This document shows, piece after piece, positions 21,227 through 34,803 of a stretch of DNA of 64,000 bases. How positions within the stretch are numbered: the first letter of the stretch is position 1; every line of letters begins with the position of its first letter. A program made the translations under genes and the position numbers. The notes under the pieces are model-generated. The model was not told the origin of the DNA. It did not search any database and worked only from the letters and a program-made list of their open reading frames with translations. Origin of the DNA: Acanthosoma haemorrhoidale (taxonomy: Eukaryota > Arthropoda > Insecta > Hemiptera > Acanthosomatidae); contig OV884012.1 in the NCBI GenBank assembly GCA_930367205.1, forward strand, positions 50,303,239 to 50,367,238, read 5' to 3'.

Positions 21227-22490
21227 AGCTGTAATTAGTCAGATACTTGCAGTTTAACTGGTATAACGTAAAGAAAAACACTCCATTCTAAAATCTCTTA
21301 CAGTAAACATCTGCACGAAGTATAATAAAACACCCTTAACAGAACTTCTGTTACAGAATATTATTTTATTCCGCACACGATGTTATAGTAACTGTTATTT
21401 TTAGAATAACAATGGCTCTGGTAAAAGAGAGAGAAGTGAGCTGTTTTATGTATCGTGCACTGGGCTCTACCGCTGTTAGTAAGTCCTTTCTTGCCGGCTC
21501 TACAGCTAAGGAAGGCAAATAAAATAGAAATATTCCGGGCGCTCGGATGTTTTCCTTTGTATATCAAAGCACCCACTTCTCCATTAGAACCTCTTTTCAC
21601 TTTCCTGTAGCCAACCTGCATTTATTCTACTTTTTTTTTCCTTTTAGTTACGAATTCATCCCTGAAGTCCCCACTCCCAAGACCATTCATATATCTCAGA
21701 TCGTTCATTCAAAGTTTACCTTTTTACAATATAGTGTATGAAAAGTACCCACTCTCGTAACCAAAAAAAACAAACTAATAATCTTTACTAAAGCTTGTGG
21801 TGGAGGGTCAACTGTAATGGAAATATTATTGCGGGGTTGTGTAAGCATATCTACCAAACAATATACTATAATACGTCTATTGGCGGGTATACCGCGTACA
21901 CGTATGCGTAGGTGTGCTATACTTTGATTTATTAAGATTGAGATTTATTAGCCTACAAGAGAGCCACATTGAAACATTAAATCGAGTATTCATAATAGAG
22001 ACCTTAAATTTAAAATGTATCCCTCGTATTTGTATGGATGATAACATAATGAGTGTGGATGATTGAGTTTCAAAAACCTTAGAGCGCATGTAAACTGATA
22101 GGTGCACTTAGACGGATAAAATAGGGCTTTACAAATACCAGTAAGTACATTAAAGCACTAAAAAGATATTTCCAGAAGAAACTATAGTTCTATCAAGGCA
22201 CCAAAGTAGAGTTATTCAAGAATGATTTCCTGCCCTCAATATCAATCTTGTGTATGCTTACTACAAAATATGGAAATAATTCATCTCCAAATCTAAACAA
22301 ATATAATGCAGGTGGACGAGTTATGAACGTAATGCCGTGGACAAACCTACACTTAAAACCAGCCAACAAAATTAGACAAAAATACTCTTCGATAGTTTTC
22401 ACATATTAAACAAATATAGGAAAACAGGTTTACGTTCCACGTGAGACTTTATAATTTGCAAATACGATATAACACACACATAAATACTCT
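21227..22490. other. Non-coding stretch, nothing recognised
   Basis: Several overlapping 60-90 codon frames on both strands, none with a domain. A GC-richer patch at 21410-21530 has no clear function. Confidence 0.5.
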
Positions 22491-22492
22491 CT

Positions 22493-22735
22493 CCTCCACT
22501 GGTTCGTGTCCTGTGACACGGTGAACGGAGGAGCGTGGGGGACTTCCCAAGACACCGCTTCCTCTTTAGCATGCGAGGGAGGTAACAACCATGTGGATTT
22601 GGGAGGTGTCTGGGCTGTTTATAAATGCTGTATGAATGATCGAGTGAATGAAAATTGTAAATATGGTATGAATGAGAGCATTTATCATAATTACTTAATG
22701 CCCAATAAGGCAGATTGTAATTTTATCACAATAAT
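22493..22735 (+). mobile_element. Family 1 3' UTR fragment
   Basis: Matches the 3' UTR of the 48.5 kb copy from CCTCCACTGG onward: GGAGGAGCGTGGGGGACTT, the palindromic stem region (22561-22582), the two TGTAAATA...TATGAATGA repeats, TTGTAATTTTATCACAATAA. It ends without a clear poly(A). No coding sequence. Its start is within a few bases of the start of the 56.45 kb copy, probably by coincidence. Confidence 0.85.
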
Positions 22736-22739
22736 GTTT

Positions 22740-23985
22740 TGAATAATATCATTGTAACAATAATTTCATGTCTCTAAGTCAACCGTAATTAAAGAACTAG
22801 ATCAGTTACCACGGTTGGGATTTATTTTTTCAATCCTTATTTGCATTTTGGAGGCTGGAAGTATTTTATTTGGCCTTCAGAAAATCAATTCGTACCTCCA
22901 TGTATAATTGAATGTGTATAGGTGAATAAGATACATTGAATATCCGCAAAGAAAGACCCGTGAAACAATGGTTTCTGGATTTAAAAAAAATGCACTTTAA
23001 TTGATTTAATAATGAAGATAAATTTTAACACTATGTAAATAAACTCGTTTTAAGGATGTTTCATTCATTGTATCATAGCGTAACTGAAAGGCGGCTAACA
23101 TTGTTGAAGAGGGTGAATTAAAAATTAAATCCCCCAAAAGGGTCTACCAGCCAAAGGGGTGCAGAGAAAAAATTCACTAGTATTATATTATCCGGGAATA
23201 TAATTTTGTTTTACGGAGCACTAAGGGAGCCTATGAATGTGTAATAAGGGCCATCTCTATTTGAGATGAGTTTGCACTACAAGGAGTATACTTTTTAATA
23301 AGAAGCACTGGTACTTTCTTAATAGACCGTTCCCCTATTTTTGTTCACTTTTGCTTTAACCTTTCATAATAAAACATAATTAACTGCCATTAAGATCAAA
23401 GAACAGAGTAAAAGAAACCAAAAGGGGGAAACTTAAGCGAAGCACAGTAGAAAAATACGGCTCATAGATACACCTGCTGTTAGGGCTGATAAATTTCACT
23501 ATGGCAGTAATTAATTAGATGATTGCTGACCTGAAGAAGGAAGAAACTTTCAAACAAGCACCAAGCAAATTAGTATCAAAGAATACTTTTTCAATTATTG
23601 TTCGCAATATAATGTTGCTTTTAAAATAATATTGTTTTTATGTTGCTGGACGATGTTCAATTCCGATTTTTTTTTGTTTTGATTATTTGGTTGTGTCATT
23701 CAAAGAGATGTATTTTTATTAAGTTTAACGAAAAAAACAGTTGTAGAATGCCCTATACTTTACATTTCCTTGAGTATGCCGGTTTTATTGAAAAAAAGAA
23801 GATAATTTTATATTATTATATTGATTTTGAACGTTAATTGGTGCTGATTTGGTGTTGGTTAGGTGTATAGTACATATTTTGTCCGTAGTCATAACTTCAT
23901 CCTGATAAAACGACGTTGTCTACCTTGCGTTAATTTTAGATTTCAGTGAAGATTTCAAACTTCCCTTATAATCAATAATCATATA
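22740..23985. other. AT-rich stretch, nothing recognised
   Basis: No ORF with a domain. A short G/C-richer patch at 23080-23170 includes a CCCCCAAAAGGG word. No repeat family of this window identified. Confidence 0.5.
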
Positions 23986-23989
23986 TATA

Positions 23990-24140
23990 TACCTTTATTG
24001 GGCTATAATTACAATCTGCCTTTTATAAGGCAATCAGTAATTGCGATAAACGCTCTCATTCATACCATATTTACAATTCATCATTCACTCACTCATTCAT
24101 ACAATATTTACAGACAGCCCAGAGACCCTTGTAAGATATA
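23990..24140 (-). mobile_element. Family 1 3'-end fragment, very young
   Basis: Reading the minus strand, the part from GTCTCTGGGCTGTCTG to TATAGCCCAATAAAG is, by eye, base-for-base the same as 49380-49507 over about 125 bp. It belongs to the subfamily with AGCCCAATAAAG. The left flank is a TA-rich run, so the insertion site duplication could not be set with confidence. Confidence 0.87.
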
Positions 24141-24599
24141 TCTATTAATTTTGTAAAAAAAAAAATATAAACACATAAAGGAGACTAGTATTGTAATTGT
24201 GTATACAATTATTTTGACAGTGTAAACATTTATAATATTGGTGTGAACGAATTTCTGAGTCACTTTATACGAGCCACTTTATATAAGCCACTTTTAAATT
24301 TTCCACTCACGAATTAGATTTATTTAACGACAATCGATTTTGGCAACTCACACTGACATTTTAAGTTACAACGAAGTACAAGATATTGTCCTATTCATGA
24401 AAACAAAACCTTAATGTATAATAACAAATAAAAGGTAAAACGGTTAAAATTATAAAAAAAGTCTATACATATATATAAGGTCCTATATATATATATATAA
24501 ATCCTAAAATTGCCAGATGATTAAAAAGAGGAAATGTCTAGGTCTATTTTGTTTAGTCATGTTTACATTTTTTTTCTTTAGTTTCTATACTTTTTTACT

Positions 24600-24860
24600 C
24601 TATATTGGGGCAAATATTGGTAGAAGAAGGGTGGGCAGGAACAGCGGAATTGGCCGAAATCGATTGGTGCTTATGAGCGGTGGTGGGAGGGGAGGGGCGA
24701 TAAGAGAGTGACTATTAGTATTCAGGGTCCGCAGCGGCTGAGTACATCAACATACCCTCAGGCCTCTTCGCCCTGTTTTCCTGGATCTTCTTCTCGGCAG
24801 CTCACGGCGGCGGGCGCTTGTAGTCGTGTGCACGCTTAGTAGGAGGGCATAAAGTGATTC
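24600..24860. promoter_or_regulatory. GC-rich island, candidate regulatory element
   Basis: Has AATCGATTGG, a G-rich run (GGTGGTGGGAGGGGAGGGGCG), CAGCGGCTGAG and GTCGTGTGCACG words and no plausible coding frame beyond the chance 64-codon frame overlapping it. Possibly a core promoter or conserved element; no TATA/Inr pairing or downstream gene is visible. Confidence 0.25.
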
Positions 24861-27800
24861 TTTTATACATTCATGTATTGTACAATAGATCTTTTTGCAT
24901 GGATTACTATGCAGGGTCGGAGAATCATTACATATTGTTTCTTATTCATTACTAACTTTTCAACGCAATAATAATTCTGTTATATCCCTCTAATCGATGG
25001 ACGACTTCAGATGACAAACTCTTTTAACAATACAATGCATAAGCATACCACTGTATACAGACATATAAATGTGAAGAAGCTATGTATAATAGAATGGGTG
25101 AAAAAAAAAAAGAAGAAATTGTATATAACAAAAGAAATATAAAATAAAAGAAGGAGAAATCATGTAGAACAGCATTTATCATCTGTTTTATATTGTTGTC
25201 TCCCAAAATTATAAATTTTCTTTTATCTTTAGTTAGAAAAATAAAAAAACCTTTCGAATAACTTAAGTGGTATCATTTCAGCTAGTTAAGTTACACCACA
25301 GCTAGTAAAATTTTGAACGTAGAACAATTAGTTATGTTAGTTTGCAATACTCGTATGCATGAAAAATCGGTACATGGCATGAAGCGTAACAGGTGAGGTA
25401 CTAACAAAGTAGCCTAGTGATATAATTTGTATAGAATCATAATTATGAATTCTCCATTGAAAGGAATGATATGGTATGAGGTTTTACACATAGTATTTTT
25501 AAGGCTGGGAAAAATGTACTCAGGAACATATAAATAACGAATTTATTTTGACATTAATTTGTCCTAAATTATTAAATTATGACTTTGAATCGTTAAAGGT
25601 TCAGATCAATCGGGTGAGTTTTACGACCACCATTACAGATTACTGACACAGAGAAAAACAGACAACATTCATTTGAAAACTTTCCCTTCTTTCTATCTCA
25701 GAAAAAAAAGGGTAAATTAGTTAAGTGTGTTATTTTTATAAAATGCCTTTAACTGTAATAAGATAAAAAACAAACAATAACAGTTAATCACAAATTTATA
25801 ATTAGAAAAAAATTATCCCCAATTTACGTCTAATCGGAACGTGACTGATAATCTTTATATAACCATTCGTATGAACCGCTCCCTTCACCTGTTCGTCTTA
25901 AGCAATGTATTATTAGGCTTTCCATACCGTTGGGGGGGGGGAGAGCTTTTTAGAAATGAACCAATGCAGAAAAGAAAGGACGGATAAGGACATTTATTTT
26001 TAGTTAAAATAATACCGCTTTCGATTACAATGACTAGCCCACTTTGTTTTATAATGTTATGTTCCTTATAAGAATTTATTTTTACAGTTCCTACGTTATA
26101 ATTGTATAAATGTTGTGTTGGGATTCGTTATTTGATCATTCCCAAAAAATATTAAGTTCTCACAATGCCATCTTAACTTGAAGTACTTTTAGATAATTAT
26201 TCCAAGCATTTAACTTAGCACAAAATTTTTATTTTTAAGGACCACTTTAAACAGACCTATTGATCTCAGGTGTGGGTCGACTCGAACAGAACATTGAAAT
26301 GACTCTAATAAGGGTTTACTAAAAAATAGTTTTAATTTGACTGAACAATGGTCGATCAGAGAATAAAGCTAATGCTGCTATTTTTGAAATGATATTGTTC
26401 GAGTGAGTGATGTCCATAACATTGGATATGATTTTTTGCAGGAAGCTTTCTTTTTATCGACATTTCTCATCAAGTATACTCCGCCTATACTCGTATATAT
26501 GTATATGGTAGAAGCCATCTTATTGACAGGGAAGATCTCTTGGAATAAACATGGAGAGAAAGAATTCATTTCGGAAATAGACTTCTGTATCCCGTTATCC
26601 TCGTATGCAATGGATGATCCATTTCTTTGACTGAAAGGAACCTACTCACATGTTACTCTTCATACTGGCTTTAATATAGACATACTATTTTTAATCTTGA
26701 TAGGAAATAACGACTACTGAAATATTGACAATAACAATTTTTATATTTCTTCCAAATGAATTTAATTACATAGATATTATCATTGGTTGTTTTTTCGTGA
26801 CCACTTATTGGAGATTGAGAAAATCTAATTTATTTTGAATGAAGTGCTCATAAAAATTAAAAGGTTTGTTTGAGTACGGGTATAGGTAAAGCCATTTTTT
26901 TTATATACCTCACAGTATAATTTATAATAAGTTCCCATAATTAATTTAAATTTCCAATTAAAAAATAGTTCTAACCCGTACCAATACTATGTTAATTATA
27001 TACTATAATAATACTGTATTATTATTTTAATATACTGTTATATTTTAATATAATACTGTAACATAATAATTTTCGCCATTATGATCTCAGGCAAATAAAA
27101 CTTCAGGTAGAAGTTCATTTAGAAAAATGGCGTCTTTTAAAACAACCAGATTAAAAAAAAACACACAGTCCCAGTGATGACTGGCTCCCTATAACAATAA
27201 ATGTCCGAGGTGAATCCTTATGAATATTTTTTTGGCCATGTTTTTTTTCTTTTATACGAAGTTTTGCGATCTGATAGAAGTTTAGCGAGGTGATAGATTG
27301 CAAGATAGGCTTTGATTATGAATGATGATTTGCAATCTTTTCGGCTTCTGACTTCTCTCGAGAAACAATCTCAGGCTCCAACTTCTCACTGTATGTTTCT
27401 GAGCATACTTTAGGCAGTCTCGATAAGAATGTTTGTAAAACCTCGTATCATTCATAAATGGTCAATGGCTTTACCATTTTAAAATAAATTCAGATGGTTA
27501 AGGAGAGTGGGATGTAAAGTTTAGCGTCTCCCAGACCGTGTGACGGTAGTTATAGAACAGTCATGGATCGTGAATATTTGAATCATTTTAAAGAAATATG
27601 CACCTCAGGGTTCTTACCATAGTTGGCATTTAGTTCTGGAGGATCTGGAGGATTTAGTGCAATGGTGTTACCTCTAAACCTTTAGTTCTGATTCCACACT
27701 CGCTACTTTTTTTTTTTTTAATAATATACTATTGTTGAACTAATTTTTTTCGGGGTTGCATCCACAAGTTTACTTGCGACCTACAGGACCAGTTGGTGAT

Positions 27801-28960
27801 AATGTGTGCAGTCGGTCTAGGATTTAGGGTTATTGAAGTGTTCGGAATGATTTTATCTTGTTGTTTGTATATAAAACTGAAAGATGATAGTTGGTAGTAA
27901 CAATATTTCTATTTAAAATAAATATAAGTATAAACTACAACCGATATTGATTGATTATGTTGTTCATCTATTCTGCATAATAATCCAACTGATTTTCACC
28001 TCTTTTTATGTAAAATATAGGAGACAAAATAAGTATTATTTATTAAATGTAATTATTTTCAAAGTCCAGCCTTTGAATTATTAGCATATAAAGAAGTTAC
28101 TTAGTATAATCGTTTTTGTGTTTTGTTAAAAAAATAATAACTTACTGTCTTGCTATCTACTTTATTTGAATAGAACGAAAAAAAGAAGGCCAAATGAACA
28201 CCTGCCATCTGATTTACTATCGGATCTTCATCAATTTCAGAAGCATCCTAATACATAAACATATCAAGACTTTGGCCTATTTTTATTTCTTATATAGTAC
28301 CCTACACTTGAGCGTTAGGACTTTATACATTTGCTTGGGTAGATAGTTCAGTGGATTTGAATACTTTTTCTTTAATGAGTTACTCGTTTCGATATTAATG
28401 AATCATTATTTGAAAATAAAATTGCTGAAGATCGGCTACCGATTTCCGTAAAATACGTTACGTATAAGCTGATAGTACTGTGCTGACATGTGATGGTCAG
28501 ACATAAATAAAAGTAGCGTGAATGTTTATGCTTATGGTACTAACAGGCCAGCGAAGTCTTTTAACCTTTATTCATTCCTAATTTTGTTTAGTAGTTACTA
28601 ATTTATTAGTTATCTCAGGATAGTAAGTATCCTTCGCCCAGAATAGAGAAGCCGGAGAATGCAACCCAATTTTCCATAGCTAGAATACATAACTGCTTAA
28701 TACCCTACTACGGATACGGAGGAAAATACACTTTTACGGTTCGCATTTCCTAGGTCCCGCGAAATCTCTCACGTTATTCGGCGGGCACGCACGAATCCTT
28801 CAGGGCTTGTATAAAATTCGGAAAAAAACACAAAGACAATTTATTATCAAGTTATACATTACCAGTATTTCAAGTGAACCAAGGATTGTTTCGTTTTTAT
28901 TTCTTACAGTTGCTTGGCACATTTCTACTATTTTAGTTTTACGCTTGGACGACTGGAAGA
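24861..28960. other. Long AT-rich stretch, no gene seen
   Basis: Contains a 10-G run near 25931-25941, an AT-only dyad region at about 27000-27070 and a run of 12 T near 27708-27719. Reading frames are all short. A 75-codon frame at 26403-26630 and its minus-strand shadow have no domain. Confidence 0.5.
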
Positions 28961-28964
28961 GAGG

Positions 28965-29160
28965 TTCGTTAAAGCCACAGCAAAGTGACCAGAATTGTAA
29001 ATCAGCGCCGAGGGCCCGAAAACCATCGAAGAGCTGCTAAGGAGGCAGGGTGACTGTTGACCCAGCGCGGTCATTGAGAGCGACAAAGAAGGCGACCCCG
29101 GAATACTAATCGCTGCTCTCAGCATCGACCCGGTCACAAAGGATCACAAAGGCTGGCACC
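28965..29160 (+). pseudogene. Possible decayed coding fragment of unknown family
   Basis: One forward frame reads LEERFVKATAK, stop, PEL, stop, then ISAEGPKTIEELLRRQGDC, stop, PSAVIESDKEGDPGILIAA and LSIDPVTKDHKGW. The residue pattern is coherent and charged like a real protein, and two of the three stops (TGA) are one C-to-T step from CGA (Arg). This suggests a decayed exon or transposon gene. I recognise no domain. The GC-richer composition continues to about 29330, where a family 1 copy abuts it. Confidence 0.3.
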
Positions 29161-29365
29161 ACGCCAATCCCTAATTATATCGATGGTCTTCCTGGATATC
29201 CTCTGCCAGGATCTCACAGGAACCACTTTGTTCTCCACTCAATGGGAAAGCGTCCTCCTTAGTGAAAGCTTCGGAGTCACTCGTTCTCGGCTGGCTACAG
29301 AAGAAGGTTATCCATGGTGGAAGAGATGGATTTTATTATTAATTATGATTTTTTAATATTTTTTT

Positions 29366-29515
29366 TTAATAAAATAAAAATTACAATCCCCGTAATGGGA
29401 AATAAGCAATAATGACATGTATATTTACAGTTTCACATTCACCCACTAATTCGTACAATATTTACAAAAGTACACAGCCCTAAAACCTCCAAACTCATGA
29501 TTGTGATCTGCTTCT
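29366..29515 (-). mobile_element. Family 1 3'-end fragment, diverged
   Basis: The minus strand contains TGTAAATATTGTACGAATTAG, a second TGTAAATATACATG, ATTGCTTATTTCCCATTACGG and GGATTGTAATTTTTATTTTATT, corresponding to the family 1 3' end but with many substitutions. Similarity continues upstream to about 29515 (the CAGCCC...CCTCC region). An older copy than those at 24.0 and 49.5 kb. Confidence 0.7.
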
Positions 29516-32500
29516 TTGTCTCCAGGATGACAAAAAAAAGTTTGATTTATGTGATTTTAGCTGATGTATGTGATCAAGCTCAGCTCTCTCCGTGCTCCCC
29601 CCCCCCGCGCTGATTGTATATATATATATCCGTGCCAAATTTGGAGTGAATACATTTTATGGTTCACAACTCACCCATAAGTTTCTGTGGCGTATTACAC
29701 TGAAAATGTGTTGTTTTTATGAAAAAATGAGTACGGGCAACTTAGTTGAACGGACAGTTAAAAGTTTTGAATTAGATATTACTTTTAAGCGTAAAGCTTG
29801 AAAATTTAATTCACTAATTCTTTGGCGGGAAATGCTAAACAAAAACTATGAAAATGATGGCTAATTAGAAAAAATATCGGGGGCGAGGCCTTTTATCCCA
29901 GGAAGTTTTCCTTGCGACGGTCCCTTTATGTAATTTCCGTAATACTGGTGAAATTGGGACGTCCCTCAATTACGGATGATCTGAGATTGGCATAATTACA
30001 TCAGATTAAACTGGGCCCTAATAGCAAGCTAAGAAATAGCCTGTCTCCGAGGTTATGGAGGGAACTAAGTTAGCATCAGAGCCGGCGGCAGATCGTGAGA
30101 TATCCGGCTAAGGGACGGCGTAGTTGGCTGTTTATCAGCCTCACCGTAGTCGCAGAACAAATAAGAAAACCTCCCCTTCTCTTAATTAACAAAGTTAACT
30201 CTACAGAAGAATGGGGCGATCGTTAATCTTTTGGATTAGGCAATTTACTGTCGATATTTAAGTGGGGTGACAATTCGTCTTACTAAACGGAATCTGATCT
30301 GACTATGCTCTTGTCCAATTGTTGGGCAAAAAAACAAAACAAAAAAGAAAATGAGAGTTTTACTTGTCTGAAGAGTGATTTATTTTGTTATTATGCGAAT
30401 CATCTATGGTATGCGACTGTCGAAGTAAATTTGGAAGTATTCCACAGATTCTGAGTGGTTTAGTTGTGTGCTGTTTAAGGAAAAGGCATGTGCCTTGTCA
30501 CAATGTCGGTTTTCTTGGGTGGAAATTGATTTATCATTTCCTAAAACACGTTTCAATGCCATTGAATTGGCTTTGCACGAATGTGGATGCTATTGTGTTT
30601 CTTTGATGAAATTAACCGATGGCGAAGTCTTCTGTTTGTGTGGCTGAAGACTCGAGCTGTTGCGTTGATAAAACAAGACTTTTATAAACGATGCTACAGA
30701 ATCATCATTGGCGATAAGAACAAGGAATTTTCTGTCTTCTAAATAAGGCCTTGAATTTAGGGGGGTCCACTCAAAGAAGAAGTTTTGTCTATTTATGGAG
30801 GAGGTTTTCATGACACAGGTACAATGGGTATAATAACAGGTAAAGTACTCCTTTCACCTCAAATCCGGTGATAGATTATTGTATGTCCTACCCTGAACCT
30901 AAACTGATGTTTTGTAATCAGTTGCAAATCATCAGATAGTTGATAAAATCATCTGAGGAGTATTTTGTCGAATGGATTTGTTAGCAAACTTGTTAATAAA
31001 TATATTGCTCCTTGTAAACCACCGTCATCCTAACCTGAAGAAGAAGATTCAAACTACTGGAGACGAAAGGCTACATATGCTTCGATGAGGTCTACTGCGT
31101 GGACAATAATGGCTTGTTGAAATACGCCGAAAAAAAAACCCATTGTTGCCTTGAAAAAGAAGAATTTGTTAATTTCAGTTATCAAGAATTAGGAAAGATT
31201 CATTAAACGTATTCTATTCTTGAATGAAAAGTTTGTTAATGAGTGCTTCGGTTTGTAGTATGAAGAACTATACCGAAGAAGGAAGCAATTTTTTTCAATC
31301 TACGCTTCTACGCATAGTGCTGCCCGAGATCTGTAAAATCATAATATTTTATCTTAGAACAAGTCACCGTTATTAATGATAACCCCCCAAACCAATTACT
31401 TTAACTGCATAGATGTATATATTTAAATATCTTTTTCTGTTGAAAAATATTAAACTGTAAATTAAAACTTGACCCATGGCTTCTGTAAATATAAGTGGGT
31501 AATCTTGTACTAATAAGTATGACGTGTATGCATTGTGTAAAAAGTCAATAAAGTGTTTTTTCCAGCTTAAAGGTCCAGATCCATGTTACACATTTGGCAT
31601 TTATCTTGGCTTCCTAAGTGATCTAGGGCCCATGAAGTCTCAAGAGATAATTGTCTTTCATGATGTATCTTAATTTGGTTTCATTATCAGATAGACATCA
31701 TATAAATGGGGAAAAAAGTGTTTAAGCACCACCGCTAATAATGAATATTTTGTGTTTCGAATCATGGAGTGACAATATTTTTTCCTAGACATTTGCCTTG
31801 ATCATATTGCAGATGTAATTGCAGATTTTTTTTTTTTGCACCCCACTATTTGGCCCATCCATTATAACGTTTTGGTGACTTGATTTGTTACTGCCACTGA
31901 ATAAAATAATAAAAGACAGATAAAAAAAAAAACCTACCAACATCAAACAAAGCGGCAGTGTATCGACGTGGCACAATGGGACCGCAGGGGTGGGGGAAAG
32001 GATCTATTCCGATGATTACAAAAGACACCGTATACAAATCCAAACGATTTGTCATAGTGGTTAGGGAATGAGGGATCGATACCCACGCGGTTCCCCGAAA
32101 TAGTGCCATTATTAAAGCGGACATGGGCTCCACTGGGGATGTTAGTCCCGATTGAAAAGGAGAATGTACATTAGAACTGTAATAACAGGGATATTGAAAA
32201 CTCCCCCTTTTTCCCTACACTGGCTATATTGGCTGTAACTGCTTATTGAATAGTACCGGCTGAGGTAGCCTGCCTCGGACATCTCTTTATTGTTACCTCT
32301 CCTCTCAAGCATTTTTGTCTCCGGTTCCTCATTTCAACTTGTCCAAAACTGTAGTTAGCAGAATTTTTTACTAAACCATCGTGCAATGGTTTATCCATGA
32401 ATCAGGCAGCATACAAGGGTACAAAAAAATCAACCTGTCCATTGACGGTGTCCCGAACTTGTTTCTAAGCGATTTGACTGCTGGTTTATCTGAAATTCAA

Positions 32501-34103
32501 TTTTGTACCAGACTCTCTTCTTTCAGCCTTTTATTTACTGCCTTGAAGTTCTAGATTTTTTTTTTTTTTGTGTTAATTTAGACTATCTGATTTCCACATT
32601 TATAGTTGAGCGACAAAAGCAGTTTAATGTTTTATGCAGGCTATAGGGGCCGCCTGTACGTGATAGTGCGTCCTCTTTGCAATGGTAATCCCTTATCAAA
32701 AATTACTCGATTATGCAATCAAGCCCGAATTCATCCCTACATCAAAGGGACTCACACCAGCGCACATTGGGTGCAGTGCTGGTCAACTGATTGTGGATTA
32801 TTTGAAATTCAACGGGCGACAATCCGGTTAGTGAGCTGAAAAGGGCATTATTTGATTATAATAATGTGAACAAATATCGTCCTAGTTAAATAGACACTTC
32901 CAACGGGGGGAGAAAGACGTTATGCAAATCCAGCTGGCCTTAAAGTTCGTACCGGCAGATGCTTCTTCTTCCCTCTTCGACATATTTAGTCTTATCCATA
33001 AATCATAGGGTATGTACTTAACTGGCTTAAAAAAGAACTATAAAAAATACATACAAAGTAAACTATTTTCATAAAATGAAATAATTTACAAAGTATATAC
33101 CTTTATTGTGCTTTTATTCAATGGTAGCAATGTATCCGGGATATATTTTGCGTGAGAGTGTTTTTAATCATACTTTTTAGGTAGTAGAATAGAAAGTAAT
33201 TTAAGGAGTCGATAAGAGGATATTTTAAAATACATGAATTACTAATGGCTAAATAAAACAAAATACAAAAAAAAATTAGTAAAAATATTTAATAATAATT
33301 ACGAGACTTCACTTAAGCCTCGTAAAACATCTATTGAAATTGGCACAACAGAAATTAAAATAACTAACAATAAATAAGAACACAGTCTTAAATTTTGAGC
33401 TCAGAACTTAATTTTTTGGCTGTATTTTCGCATTGGTTTCTTTATGTGTTCTTAACTTGTGGAGAAAGCAGTTGCTTTAAGTATAAAAAAGCTTATAGCT
33501 TTGAAGTAGTGACTTGTATAACCTTAAAATATTATTGAACGATTATCTTGCTTTAATGCGCAACTTCTTCCTTTCAGCTCGGAAATTATCATTAATATTA
33601 TTTGGTCAATGATCAAAAATTTTGAACATGCTTAGTTTAGCACCTAGGTAATTTACGAATGAAATCAATCACCGAAACAAAATATAAAAATTAAAAAAAG
33701 AGGAACGGTATATTTTCACGTTTAAAAATGATATGAAAAGGAAATAGCTTTAAAGCGAGTATTTAATTTAAAAAAAGGAAATGAATCGATGTTTACCTTA
33801 AATAAATGGGTCTTGACTGAGTTGAGAATTTAGTAGTAATACACCCTTGACCATAAAACGATAATGCATGAAGTAATCTAGCTTTACTTAAAATATTTAT
33901 GCAATATAGCTTTATGCAGTTGTATTAGTTTAGACTATTAGTTGCCTGTTAAAGTTAGCCACAGATAGTTAGGAAATGTAAATAGAAAATTACTCTCAAA
34001 TGTATTTTTAGTCCAGGAAAATTAATGAATGGGAAACAAGAAAAATATACTGCGAATAAGGAAAACGTATTTTATACAAGACTGGTATGGCTAAAATAAC
34101 AAT
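29516..34103. other. Long non-coding stretch, no gene seen
   Basis: The GC-richer part at 29880-30200 is listed separately. Other patches: 31960-32140 (GC-richer, with an 81-codon minus frame lacking any domain) and 32600-32840 (77-codon plus frame, no domain). Remaining sequence is AT-rich. Confidence 0.45.
29880..30200. promoter_or_regulatory. Candidate regulatory island
   Basis: A GC-richer ORF-free block with CAATTACGG, CATAATTACATC, GCCCTAATAGC, TTATCAGCC and TTAATTAAC words near one another. Enhancer-like in appearance. No direct evidence of function. Confidence 0.27.
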
Positions 34104-34116
34104 AATATTTAATCAC

Positions 34117-34803
34117 AAACGGCTGACCTGGAACCCACATACGAGGCTAAAAAGACAATCACTAAACAAACGCTCTAGACAACTGTACAGACTACTTCAA
34201 AGGACATCCCATCTCTTAATAGAAAACAAAGTACTAATTTATAAAGTTATATTTAAGCCAATCTGGACATACGGAATAGAGCTATGGGGGACTGCAAAAA
34301 AGTCGAACATCAAGAGTATCCAATCCTTTTAATCAAAAGCCCTGTGAACAATAGTAAATGCCCCTTATTACATCAGCAACAAAACCCTTCACAACGATCT
34401 TAATATACCTTACATTCTCGAACTCATCCCTTCCAAGTTCATGAAATTCCATAGTAATCTATCCAACCACCCTAATCCCCTAGCACAGTTAATGCACTGC
34501 ATTAATTACTGCACTCATCCCTATAATCTATCTTGAAGACTAAAACGGCAGTGTTATCGTGACCAGCTATAAATGCGTAACAGTGGGAGTCCTGGCAATG
34601 GTCAGTTTCTCCAATCATGTCCTGAGCGTCTGTGGTTCTCGCCCTCTTCATCAGAACGCCCCTCAGGCTCGTATCCGGTGACGCGGCTAACGGAGGAGCG
34701 TGGGGGACTTCCCAAGACTCCGCTTCCCCTTTCGCATGTGAGGGAGGGGACAACCATGTAGTGTGTGGAGGTCTCTGGGCTGTTTGTAAATACTGTATGA
34801 ATA
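34117..34803 (+). mobile_element. Family 1 copy truncated at both ends
   Basis: Starts in the RT region at GGCTGACCTGGAACCCACAT and runs through the ORF2 C-terminus into the 3' UTR, but stops at TGTAAATACTGTATGAAT, leaving out the last 120 or so bases including the AATAAAG end. The frame is broken by CAA-to-TAA at 34330-34332 and by later indels. AATATTTAATCAC (34104-34116) and AATATTTGATCAT (34800-34812) flank it, a 13-bp match with two transitions that looks like a target-site duplication. A 3'-truncated copy is unusual for target-primed reverse transcription. Confidence 0.82.

Noticed and set aside
21361..21621. 86-codon minus-strand frame
   Set aside because: Overlaps a plus-strand frame and shows no domain or codon-use signal.
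31964..32100. tRNA-like boxes (TGGCACAATGG; ATAGTGGTTAGGGA followed by GGATCGATACC)
   Set aside because: The distance between the A-like and B-like boxes is wrong, and no cloverleaf or poly(A) tail of a SINE is present.
33097..33118. TATACCTTTATTGTGCT, resembling the minus-strand family 1 tail
   Set aside because: Only about 12-20 bp match before the sequence diverges; too short to call a copy.
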